Assembly: GCA_002390845.1 (NCBI GenBank) | Contig: DGQT01000036.1 | Span: 1 to 30,863, forward strand | DNA: 30,863 nucleotides | Reading direction: 5' to 3' | Origin: Chitinophagaceae bacterium UBA4407 | GTDB taxonomy: Bacteria > Bacteroidota > Bacteroidia > Chitinophagales > Chitinophagaceae | Part shown: in pieces, positions 9,276 to 16,307 of the stretch | How positions within the stretch are numbered: the stretch's first letter is position 1 | Layout of the letters: each line of letters starts with the position of its first letter | Position numbers and translations under genes: made by a program | Notes under the pieces: generated by a model | Seen by the model: the letters and a program-made list of their open reading frames with translations, nothing else | Database searches by the model: none | What the model was told of the DNA's origin: nothing

Positions 9276-10679
9276 TTACAATTTAAAAAAACCAATTACC
9301 TGTACATAGAAATAAAGCATAATCCATTCTACCGTAAAATCGCTGAAAATAATATCGAAATTGCCGGAAAGCACCAGCCTGATTATAAAATACCCGCCTA
9401 TTGAAAAAAGAATGAACCTGAGATCGTCGTTTTTTATACTACGTGTGTAAACGAAATAAAAGCCCAGAAAAACGCCGAGTGCAAGATCGAAAAGATAGAA
9501 AAGATCGCCACTGGTATAAGAGATCGAAGCAAATAAACCCAGTGAGCCGCCATGCATTGCATCGGAAGAAAAACCTACAATATTTTCACTGATGGCTTTG
9601 CCTGTATTGGGCGAATTTGCCAATTGAACCTTTGGTAAAATATTATCGATGGTGTGCAGCGTTAATTCCTTTAAACTAAAAGATTTTTTCAAGGCATCTT
9701 CAACCCGCTTGTTGGCCTGGTCTTGTACAATGTAGGCAGCAATCTGGCCATCGAGGCCGGAGAGCCTTCCTGTAATATCATCGCCCAAGGCAATGTAATC
9801 CCTTGAATTGGTATAGGTCTCTGCCTTGGTCAAGACGGCCATGGTGTCTTTTGAGCCACTGTATTTTACTGCAAAAGCCATTGCAAAACTGAACACAATT
9901 GCCAGAATTCCCACTGTGGTTAACAGAATTGCATTCGATACTTTTATTTGCCTGTTGTTATAAACAAAGTTCAAAAAGAAGCAAAGGCCAAACAGTGCAA
10001 GGAAAATTTTACTGCCGGTAAGAAATACGCTCATTGATGTTAAAAAGATCATTAAAAGTACCAGGTTACGGTTGATGATCGTGAGCTTTTTCCAGTACTT
10101 TGTCAGATAAATATAATACACATAAAATGCCAGGTCGGGGGACAGGAACCTGAGTACGAAGCCAAAAGTTGTATCCCTGTCGGCATCTATTTTAGAACCT
10201 GTATTGGCAAATACATTGAGCAATATTTTTGTAACCGTAATTACAACAATAATCAGGTTAATAATATTGAAATGCTTTAAAAGGTAGTTGCTCTCTTTTT
10301 TTTCATCGGCGACTTTATCGGGAACAAATTTTACCACAAGTATAAAAGCTGCGCTGATGAGCACAAGGTTTAAAAGGGCGAAATAAAGGCTGCGGCTGAT
10401 AGTATCAATATCAGTAGCTGCCGCAATTTTGGTGTATTTAAAAAGTTCGGGATGATTTACAAGAATCAATGGCCGTAGAAAATAACCTGCCAGCACACTC
10501 GAAAGCAAAACAAGATACGCGGCTTTGTAGAAATTACTTTTAAACCATTGTAGTGTAATAACCGAGAAAGCTGTAAACAACACATAAATAAAACCGATAG
10601 ATATATTTTCTATTAAAAAGTACACACTCAGCAGTGATAACAGAATAAGAAAATATGTTTTTACTGAGATTTTGCCCAT
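9276..10679 (-). CDS. Wzy-like O-antigen/oligosaccharide repeat-unit polymerase (integral membrane)
   Basis: A 467-residue, very hydrophobic protein with roughly 11-13 predicted membrane segments (for example LILLSLLSVYFLIENISIGF at about 11-30 and ILLTTVGILAIVFSFAMAFAV at about 250-270). A long soluble loop at about 271-370 carries charged sequence (SGSKDTMAVLTKAETYTNSRDY), as expected for Wzy-type polymerases. No strict sequence motif defines the family, so the call rests on topology, length and position between a sulfotransferase and a glycosyltransferase and downstream of a flippase. Predicted role: joining lipid-linked repeat units in the periplasm. An O-antigen ligase is the main alternative. 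Confidence 0.7.
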   Translation of the reverse strand: MGKISVKTYFLILLSLLSVYFLIENISIGFIYVLFTAFSVITLQWFKSNFYKAAYLVLLSSVLAGYFLRPLILVNHPELFKYTKIAAATDIDTISRSLYFALLNLVLISAAFILVVKFVPDKVADEKKESNYLLKHFNIINLIIVVITVTKILLNVFANTGSKIDADRDTTFGFVLRFLSPDLAFYVYYIYLTKYWKKLTIINRNLVLLMIFLTSMSVFLTGSKIFLALFGLCFFLNFVYNNRQIKVSNAILLTTVGILAIVFSFAMAFAVKYSGSKDTMAVLTKAETYTNSRDYIALGDDITGRLSGLDGQIAAYIVQDQANKRVEDALKKSFSLKELTLHTIDNILPKVQLANSPNTGKAISENIVGFSSDAMHGGSLGLFASISYTSGDLFYLFDLALGVFLGFYFVYTRSIKNDDLRFILFSIGGYFIIRLVLSGNFDIIFSDFTVEWIMLYFYVQVIGFFKL

Positions 10680-10711
10680 TTAAGAATATGCCTTAAATAA
10701 TGTTTTGAAGA

Positions 10712-11722
10712 CTATGTTTTTCTAACCGCCACCCTTAGATTGTTGTATAATTTTTTTTCACGCAATCTTTGCTTTGCCTTTTTTGAAAATACTGTATGGT
10801 AAATATTATAAACCAATGCCGTTCCTAAACCGGCCAGCCAATAAAGATATTTACCAAATTGGTGTAGCGGGTTACCGGCGCGAAAATAAGCTATTTCATA
10901 TCCCATCAGCTTGAGTTCTTTATAGCAGACACTTTCAAAAAGCCACACGTCTTTTTTATCGGGTATTGTTTTCCATTTATAAACATCGCTGCCCCGTGGT
11001 GAACGACTAAGTTTGGTATGCACACCGCTTTTAATTTCCTGCCCGGTTATATTCTGAGCTGCGTCTTCATGAAAATTAAGAATAGTTTCTTCAAATTTTA
11101 TTTCAAGAAAATTTGAGATTGCTGTTAAGGCATCTTTTGTATTCAATACAATATCCTCATATTGAATCGCCAAACAGTTGGTGGAAAGCTCTTCTAACCT
11201 GCTCATTTTATGAACACATTGCTTCCAGTATGTAGCTCTTTGGTAAACAGACCAGCCTTGCCAACCTCTTTGTTGCAGAGACATCGCCACATCGCGGCCA
11301 TCTCTTATAATAGAAATAAACCTTGCCCGGGGAAATGCTGCAACCAACTCAGGAATGATGTCAATATATTCAGGTGTTTTTTCGCCCCATATTTTTTTAC
11401 CGGTGGGCTCTGTTTGCTTTTCAAATAATTTCTTTATCAATAATGGAAGTGGACATTGTTCTGGTAAAAGCTCAATAATTCCATCAAAGTCAGCTAAAGA
11501 AACGTTCCATGTATTAAACCGGGGGTTACTGTAAATAATCTCTTTTGCAAGATGCTGTTCTTCTTTATTTAAAACCTGTTGGGGTGCAAATTTTTTAAAC
11601 AGTGAAATGAGAAAATGCGATTCCGGGGGAATACTGATATTACTATGCTTGTTTAACATTAAACGCAGCAGGGTGGTTCCGCCACGTTGTGTGCCAATAA
11701 TAAAGAAAGGTTCTTCATTCAT
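10712..11722 (-). CDS. Sulfotransferase (PAPS-dependent)
   Basis: A 336-residue protein with both PAPS-binding motifs: the 5'-phosphosulfate loop GTQRGGTTLL (10-19) and the 3'-phosphate motif RFISIIRDGRDVAMS (134-148). IWGEKTPEYIDIIPEL (111-126) lies between them, as in bacterial Sulfotransfer_3 proteins. Expected reaction: transfer of sulfate from PAPS to a hydroxyl group, here probably a sugar of the surface polysaccharide. Its ATG overlaps the stop of the acyltransferase gene by 4 nt (ATGA), implying translational coupling. The last 60 residues contain a hydrophobic patch (YLYWLAGLGTALVYNIYH) that might associate with the membrane. Confidence 0.88.
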   Translation of the reverse strand: MNEEPFFIIGTQRGGTTLLRLMLNKHSNISIPPESHFLISLFKKFAPQQVLNKEEQHLAKEIIYSNPRFNTWNVSLADFDGIIELLPEQCPLPLLIKKLFEKQTEPTGKKIWGEKTPEYIDIIPELVAAFPRARFISIIRDGRDVAMSLQQRGWQGWSVYQRATYWKQCVHKMSRLEELSTNCLAIQYEDIVLNTKDALTAISNFLEIKFEETILNFHEDAAQNITGQEIKSGVHTKLSRSPRGSDVYKWKTIPDKKDVWLFESVCYKELKLMGYEIAYFRAGNPLHQFGKYLYWLAGLGTALVYNIYHTVFSKKAKQRLREKKLYNNLRVAVRKT

Positions 11723-12303
11723 TCTACCAGGTGTTTTTTTATATTGGTTTTGCGCTTTTCGCGAACAAAATTATTTTCCAGCACGTTCTTCAAAAAAAAT
11801 TTTTCTTCTTTTACCATTTGCTGAATATTTGTCGCTTCGCCCCGGTTACTTACAACACCAGCCGGGTTGCCAGCAACAACCTGGCCTGCCTCAACATTTT
11901 TGGTTACTACTGAGCCCATTGCAATAATGGCACCATCGCCAATTGTTATGCCCGGCTTTATCATAGCACCCCAGCCTAACCAGCAACCCTTGCCTATTTG
12001 CACCGGCAGCAATTCGTCCGCACCATTATAAGGCAGCAGTTCATTTTGTTTATACGCGTGTGAACTGGAAAGAATTACAACTCTTGAAGCAAGTATGGTT
12101 CCATCACCAATTGTTACGCCACCTTCACCATCAATATGACATTCGTGGCCAATTCTGCAGTATTTACCTATACTGATTTTCTTATGAAAAACGAATGTTG
12201 CGGTATCGTGTATATAGGTAGGCTTATTCAGTTTTATTTCATGTAACCGCTGTTTTTTTCTTCTGTAATATGTGGTAACAGCATTAAGAATTCGATTGAG
12301 CAT
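11719..12303 (-). CDS. Left-handed beta-helix (hexapeptide repeat) acyltransferase, WcaF/CysE-like
   Basis: A 194-residue protein. After about 30 basic N-terminal residues come hexapeptide repeats: IGKYCRIGHECHIDGEGGVTIGDGTILASRVVI (about 45-77) and VQIGKGCWLGWGAMIKPGITIGDGAIIAMGSVVTKNV (about 100-136), closing with VVAGNPAGVVSNRG. The SSSHAYKQ segment supplies the usual catalytic-type His. These enzymes O- or N-acetylate sugars using acetyl-CoA. It overlaps the flippase gene by 20 nt upstream and the sulfotransferase gene by 4 nt downstream, so the three are one operon. Probable job: acetylation of the polysaccharide unit. Confidence 0.88.
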   Translation of the reverse strand: MLNRILNAVTTYYRRKKQRLHEIKLNKPTYIHDTATFVFHKKISIGKYCRIGHECHIDGEGGVTIGDGTILASRVVILSSSHAYKQNELLPYNGADELLPVQIGKGCWLGWGAMIKPGITIGDGAIIAMGSVVTKNVEAGQVVAGNPAGVVSNRGEATNIQQMVKEEKFFLKNVLENNFVREKRKTNIKKHLVE

Positions 12304-13588
12304 TGTTTTTTATTTTCTTTAAAACTATTAAAAACTGGAAAACAACCGAGCAAAAATGCGCTATTAGTAATGAAATCGCAGCACCCATAGCCTTATACTT
12401 ATCAACAAAAAATTCCGCAAGCAGTAAGGAAAGTAAACCAAATACGGCCGTACTTACAAAGAAAAAACGCTGCAGCCGCAACCCAATTAGAAACTGGTTA
12501 ATAATAATCGCCACACCATACAGTAAAGACCAAGCATACAAAACGTTTAATACGGGAATTGCCGAAAGATATTGAACGCCTATAAATTTCTCGATAACAA
12601 AAGGCGTTAAAAAATATGCAGGCAAGATTATGCCAAGGCTTAATAAAAATGTAAGCCCGCAAAACCTGAATAATTTTCTCAGAATTTCACCGGCATCATT
12701 TGTATCGGCTGTTACCGAAGCTATAGAAGGTGCAGTAAGCCGCTGTAGCTGTGTTTGTAAAAGCCGTATGATCGCAATTACCTGTATAGCCAATCCGTAA
12801 TTTGCCAGTTCTTCAGCGCCAAATTTCTCATTCAGTATCAACTGGTTGGCTTGTGTCATCAAAAGGTTGCCAATGCCTGCCAGCCACACCCAAACATTGT
12901 CGGAAATAATTTTTTTTATGGTTTCATAAACCGGTTTAAAATTAAGCCTGGTTGATTTTAAAACAAACCTCCATTCCATCGATAGTGCTAAAATCCTTGT
13001 TGCAAGCTGGGAAAACGAAACATAAATTACCGCCTTTTCATTTTTAAAAAAGAAAATAATTACGATTGCAAAACACAAAAACAATACCCGGTCCACAAGC
13101 ATAATTATCGAATGATAATTCGCTTTTCCCTTATAATCAAACCAGGGCATTACGCTCATGCCACGGGCAAAACCCAGGCAACTGCAGGCCGCTACAATCA
13201 ATGCTGCGGTATAATCAAGTCCGGAAAATAAAACTGCCCATATTGTTGCACCCAACGTTATGATCGAACCCAATGTAAACCAGATCCACGCCGCCGAACT
13301 AAGCACCACAGGCGGATCTTTTAACTGAACAAGATCCCGTACCAACGTTCTGTCGGTACCAAACTGCATTAATGTGCTAATGGTGTTGGCAAAGATCAAC
13401 CCGTAAGAAAAATAGCCGAAATCCTGCTTACCAAGTTCCCTCGCCAGCAGTATAGAAACCAGGAAAGAAATGCCTGACTGCAGGTAATTTAAGCTGCTGA
13501 ATGTAACGATGTATTTAAAATTCAGGTATTTCTTATAGTCCAAAACACTTAGATTTTTGCTAAAGTAATTCAAGATAAAATAACCCAT
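12284..13588 (-). CDS. Wzx-like polysaccharide flippase (MOP/PST family)
   Basis: A 434-residue integral membrane protein with about 12 hydrophobic segments. The N-terminal pattern NYLQSGISFLVSILLARELGKQDFGYFSYGLIFANTISTLMQFGTDRTLVRD (about 34-87) is the standard opening of PST-type polysaccharide transporters (LARxLGxxxFGxxxY). It would flip lipid-linked repeat units across the inner membrane. It is the first gene of the polysaccharide operon and overlaps the next by 20 nt. No promoter box is obvious in the 290-bp region upstream, which it shares with the divergent HEPN-like gene. Confidence 0.88.
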   Translation of the reverse strand: MGYFILNYFSKNLSVLDYKKYLNFKYIVTFSSLNYLQSGISFLVSILLARELGKQDFGYFSYGLIFANTISTLMQFGTDRTLVRDLVQLKDPPVVLSSAAWIWFTLGSIITLGATIWAVLFSGLDYTAALIVAACSCLGFARGMSVMPWFDYKGKANYHSIIMLVDRVLFLCFAIVIIFFFKNEKAVIYVSFSQLATRILALSMEWRFVLKSTRLNFKPVYETIKKIISDNVWVWLAGIGNLLMTQANQLILNEKFGAEELANYGLAIQVIAIIRLLQTQLQRLTAPSIASVTADTNDAGEILRKLFRFCGLTFLLSLGIILPAYFLTPFVIEKFIGVQYLSAIPVLNVLYAWSLLYGVAIIINQFLIGLRLQRFFFVSTAVFGLLSLLLAEFFVDKYKAMGAAISLLIAHFCSVVFQFLIVLKKIKNNAQSNS

Positions 13589-13667
13589 TAATATACTTTG
13601 CCATTGCCGTGTGCCATTCAGATCAAATCATCTGTCATATATAAAAGGTGGTGAAGTATTTTTTTGG

Positions 13668-13760
13668 GAGCCAGCCAAAGTAATTCTATTAAGCATCCTT
13701 GCGTCGCACACTTTTACGGTCGGATAGCTTGTGGAGCTTTTACCGAAGCGTAGGGCTGCG
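13668..13760 (+). repeat. Dispersed repeat, long left arm bordering the AT-rich island
   Basis: GAGCCAGCC (13668-13676), then core TTGCGTCGCACACTTTTAC (13699-13717), GGTCGGATAG, and inner segment AGCTTTTACCGAAGCGTAG (13735-13753). The matching inverted arm with the same inner segment is at 15893-15990, on the far side of the island. Confidence 0.82.
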
Positions 13761-13835
13761 TTTAATCTACAAAAAGCAGTTGCGGCAATACAACCAAAAG
13801 TGGTGCTTCGCCGCAATAGCATTTAAATACTTATG

Positions 13836-13843
13836 TATATTTG
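13836..13843 (+). promoter_or_regulatory. Candidate -7 box for the HEPN-like gene
   Basis: TATATTTG matches TAnnTTTG and lies 35 nt before the ATG at 13879, a sensible distance. No convincing -33 TTTG is seen about 20 nt upstream. Confidence 0.4.
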
Positions 13844-13878
13844 AAAGTTGAGCGTGATGAAAACTTCGAAATTCTAGA

Positions 13879-14682
13879 ATGATATTTAAGTACAAAGCAT
13901 ACAATACTCTTTTAGCTGAACTTGGACGAAATGACTATGTAGTTGAAATTTCAGAATTAGCTATTAGGGAGTTTTTGGATTCATTAAAACAATTTGAAAA
14001 CCCAGAGTTATTTATTAAGGAGAAGTGCCAGAAACATTCGATAATGTTGTCTCTTGACAATTCAAACAATTATTATAATCAAATTACTCTTGGTCACATC
14101 GCTAATGTTTACCATTTAGCAGAGTCTTTCTTCTATGAAATTCAAACAGAGTATAACACCATTGTTAAGTCTAATTGGAAGTTCGAAGCAGGAAAAACTA
14201 AGTTGGCGCAGATAATAAACTTCTTCAAATCTCTCAACCGATTTAATAATCAGGATAAAATTGAACAACATTTAATAGACACATTTGACTATTATCATCA
14301 ATTGAGGGTCTATTTTTCTCACAAAAAAACAACTTCAGAAAAGGAAATTGAAAATAAGTGGGAAAAAGCGAAAGTTCATTTTAATGAAGAACTGTTAAAA
14401 CGATATAAGATCAAAGCCGGACCGAAGCAAATACAAGATTTGGACTTCGAAGATTTTTTCCTTTTTACACAAATCACGAAGGAAATCGCTTTAAGAATTA
14501 GTTCTTTAGGCTATCCAGAACCCAAAGGTTTTTCAGACATTCCAGAGTTGAAAAAACTAAAAAAATATGCAGTAACAGGAGAACTGCCATTGAGAATCGA
14601 AAATTATTTAAAAACAAAATTTGGTTTTGGAAAAGAGAATGAATCTGATACCTTAGCAGAAGAAATAGCATCTCATTTATAA
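13879..14682 (+). CDS. HEPN-like protein with RX4H motif (putative RNase/toxin)
   Basis: I do not recognise a named family for this 267-residue, mostly helical, charged protein. Residues 133-152 (IDTFDYYHQLRVYFSHKKTT) contain Arg143-X4-His148, the spacing of the RX4-6H catalytic motif of HEPN RNases, in a helix context (hydrophobic, then LR....H followed by basic residues) common to that superfamily. An upstream helix HIANVYHLAESFFYEIQ (73-89) fits the four-helix HEPN core. HEPN proteins are common in toxin-antitoxin, abortive infection and RNA-guided systems. Base composition is much more AT-rich than the neighbours. The stop codon directly abuts the tRNA-like RNA at 14683. Function is inference from one motif. 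Confidence 0.5.
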   Translation: MIFKYKAYNTLLAELGRNDYVVEISELAIREFLDSLKQFENPELFIKEKCQKHSIMLSLDNSNNYYNQITLGHIANVYHLAESFFYEIQTEYNTIVKSNWKFEAGKTKLAQIINFFKSLNRFNNQDKIEQHLIDTFDYYHQLRVYFSHKKTTSEKEIENKWEKAKVHFNEELLKRYKIKAGPKQIQDLDFEDFFLFTQITKEIALRISSLGYPEPKGFSDIPELKKLKKYAVTGELPLRIENYLKTKFGFGKENESDTLAEEIASHL

Positions 14683-14779
14683 GGGCATTTGGTCTTTGGA
14701 AAGACGCCCATAGCCATGTTAGAGTTAAAACGTTCTAAAATGATTGTGGGAAATGAAAGTTCGAATCTTTCAATGCCCA
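14683..14779 (+). ncRNA. tRNA-like structured RNA with extended anticodon-type arm
   Basis: A 97-nt cloverleaf-like sequence. Acceptor GGGCATT (14683-14689) pairs with AATGCCC (14772-14778), followed by a discriminator-like A. Then TG, and a D-arm-like hairpin GTCT-TTGGAA-AGAC with the conserved GG. A T-arm GAAAG-TTCGAAT-CTTTC is a perfect match to tRNA consensus. In place of a 17-nt anticodon arm there is a 44-nt helix, CCCATAGCCATGTTAGAG pairing with the segment ending GTGGG: 16 of 18 positions pair (including G-U), with an 8-nt loop TTAAAACG. No CCA is encoded. There is no normal 7-nt anticodon loop, so it is unlikely to be an ordinary tRNA. It could be a tRNA-mimicking RNA, a diverged tRNA, or a tRNA interrupted in the anticodon arm. 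Confidence 0.6.
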
Positions 14780-14786
14780 CTTCACT

Positions 14787-14808
14787 ACGCCCAACTTTGG
14801 TTTGGCGC
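14787..14808. other. Hairpin downstream of the tRNA-like RNA
   Basis: ACGCCCAA and TTTGGCGC can pair around a short loop (one internal mismatch). There is no T-tract, so it is not a standard intrinsic terminator; it may be part of the same RNA. The rest of the spacer up to 14912 shows nothing I recognise. Confidence 0.3.
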
Positions 14809-14912
14809 TATGGACAGAAGAACAAGGACTGTAAATTTGTATTCCATTCGGGCCTTTATTTCATGGGTTGGGTAGATGAGCCTTGATTTCGCCCCAGATC
14901 GCCAAGCCCTGA

Positions 14913-15749
14913 ATGTTCGCAGTAATTTTTGACACACGCCAAATGACTACTCTACTACAAGGAATAGGAACTCTCATATTTTGTGATGAGACAAAATTTT
15001 ATATAGATAATGGAGACTTGGAAGATGCAATCTATTATTTCGGAATTTCAACACCCAGACAACAAGTTCATTTGGTTGACAAACAATTTAAGCAACTACT
15101 AACCAAGCACAACATTCAATCTGATATATTTCACGCAACACGTATTTTTAGAGAGAAGCGACCTCGAATAGCGTTTATGAATGACATATGTAAAGTGATT
15201 ACTGAAAACAGACTTCATTGCTTTTGCTACAAGTATACAAAAATCGACCTTTTTGAACCAACAAAACTTTTAAGTAAGTTTAATAATGACATTCTCAAAT
15301 TTGACAAATTAGAGTTTCAAGCTTTATTCTATTTTTTGACAATTCTAAATACATACATTAGAGATGGTGTTCCAGACTTACTACGACCGGAAATTGCATT
15401 GTATTTTGATAGGAACGTTTATGGTGTTGAAGATATAGATGCTTTTAAGTTTGCCAACGAATATTTTATTTTTAAACAGATGACATTTACAGAAAAATCA
15501 AAAATAAGTTTATTATGTCTGCCTGATTTCTTTGGCTATATTTTTAGAAAATCTAAACTTTCTCAAAACAAAGTACAATCAGGTGACAATTCTTTGGAAG
15601 TTTCTTCTTTGACAATAAATGCATACAAATGCTTAGCGGATATAAATGCAGCGAAGCTTTTTCATTTTATTGACGTGGAAATAAGAATTATTGAAAAAGC
15701 TCTTCTTGCTATAAGCGAATTAAACTATAGCCAACAAAAGCATTTGTAA
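14913..15749 (+). CDS. DUF3800-like protein (RNase H-fold, putative nuclease)
   Basis: A 278-residue protein whose acidic positions follow DUF3800. Asp25-Glu26 lie in LIFCDETKFYI near the N-terminus, His74 in DIFHATRIF, Asp166 in IALYFDRNVYG, and Asp205 in LLCLPDFFGYIFRKSK, comparable to the closing gLQiADlvay segment. DUF3800 is regarded as an RNase H-like family found near defence genes and mobile elements, mostly uncharacterised. The ATG at 14913 gives the longest frame; the ATG at 14943 (MTTLLQGIG) puts the first motif nearer the N-terminus, as is usual, and may be the real start. AT-rich like the HEPN-like gene upstream, with the tRNA-like RNA between them. Confidence 0.6.
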   Translation: MFAVIFDTRQMTTLLQGIGTLIFCDETKFYIDNGDLEDAIYYFGISTPRQQVHLVDKQFKQLLTKHNIQSDIFHATRIFREKRPRIAFMNDICKVITENRLHCFCYKYTKIDLFEPTKLLSKFNNDILKFDKLEFQALFYFLTILNTYIRDGVPDLLRPEIALYFDRNVYGVEDIDAFKFANEYFIFKQMTFTEKSKISLLCLPDFFGYIFRKSKLSQNKVQSGDNSLEVSSLTINAYKCLADINAAKLFHFIDVEIRIIEKALLAISELNYSQQKHL

Positions 15750-15842
15750 AAACTTCGCCTTACCAGTAATACTTATACAATAGCAATTCTGACGGCGTTG
15801 ACGGTGTTGTTCCTGCTGCTGTTGGTGTCCGTACAGTGCTTT

Positions 15843-15862
15843 CGTTGGCGTCCCCGCCAACG
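15843..15862. other. Perfect 8-bp hairpin, CGTTGGCG/CGCCAACG
   Basis: CGTTGGCG and CGCCAACG are separated by TCCC. No T-run follows on either strand, so it is more likely a REP-like or processing hairpin than an intrinsic terminator. It lies about 95 bp after the DUF3800-like stop. Confidence 0.5.
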
Positions 15863-15892
15863 GGAAACGAAATTAAATTCCATAAAAACATA

Positions 15893-15990
15893 TACGCTTC
15901 GATTCTACGCTTCGATAAAAGATGATATATAATCCGAACGTACAAGAGTGCGACGCAAGTAACGCTGATAAATGAAATTTTAGTTGGGCT
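15893..15990 (-). repeat. Dispersed repeat, long right arm bordering the AT-rich island
   Basis: Inner segment TACGCTTCGATAAAAGAT (15906-15923), then CCGAAC and core GTACAAGAGTGCGACGCAA (15940-15958), and a weak outer end AGTTGGGCT (15982-15990). Reverse-complemented, it aligns through core and inner segment with the arm at 13668-13760. Confidence 0.82.
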
Positions 15991-16231
15991 AAAAATATTT
16001 TTGCGAACAAAAGCCCTTGTAAAATACAGTCAAACAGAAATAACCTCAGCAGCAATCGCTACCAATCTTCAGCCAGGTTCGACCGTCTATAAAGACACAT
16101 TACATTTTAAAAATAAAAAATCGTTCCTTTAATCTGGTTCAGATCCGGGCTGATAAAGCAACGAATTTCCGTGCTTCATAAATCTCTGCCCGTTATGCCC
16201 TGGCAAATAAAACATGGTAAAGTGTCCCAGG

Positions 16232-16239
16232 TAGTTTTG
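16232..16239 (+). promoter_or_regulatory. Candidate -7 box of the PhoD-like phosphatase gene
   Basis: TAGTTTTG matches TAnnTTTG, 69 nt before the ATG. No clear -33 element accompanies it. Confidence 0.35.
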
Positions 16240-16307
16240 AACATAATGAAATAATAGCAAGGCATATTCTTAATTCCAGATAACACAACAATACAAACAG
16301 AAACCAC

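Larger units (their letters stand above)
15750..16307. other. Intergenic region after the island
   Basis: This 558-bp stretch contains a GC-rich hairpin (15843-15862), a long repeat arm (15893-15990) and a candidate phoD promoter box (16232-16239). I see no coding sequence or RNA gene in the remainder. Confidence 0.5.

Noticed and set aside
14683..14779. Selenocysteine tRNA or ordinary long-variable-arm tRNA
   Set aside because: The D-stem could extend to 5 bp with a 4-nt loop as in tRNA-Sec, but there is no TCA anticodon loop, no long variable arm, and the acceptor stem is 7 bp.
14689..14886. 65-codon open frame between the HEPN-like and DUF3800-like genes
   Set aside because: Its first 30 codons coincide with the tRNA-like RNA, and the peptide has no recognisable content. 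It is more likely a by-product of the RNA gene.
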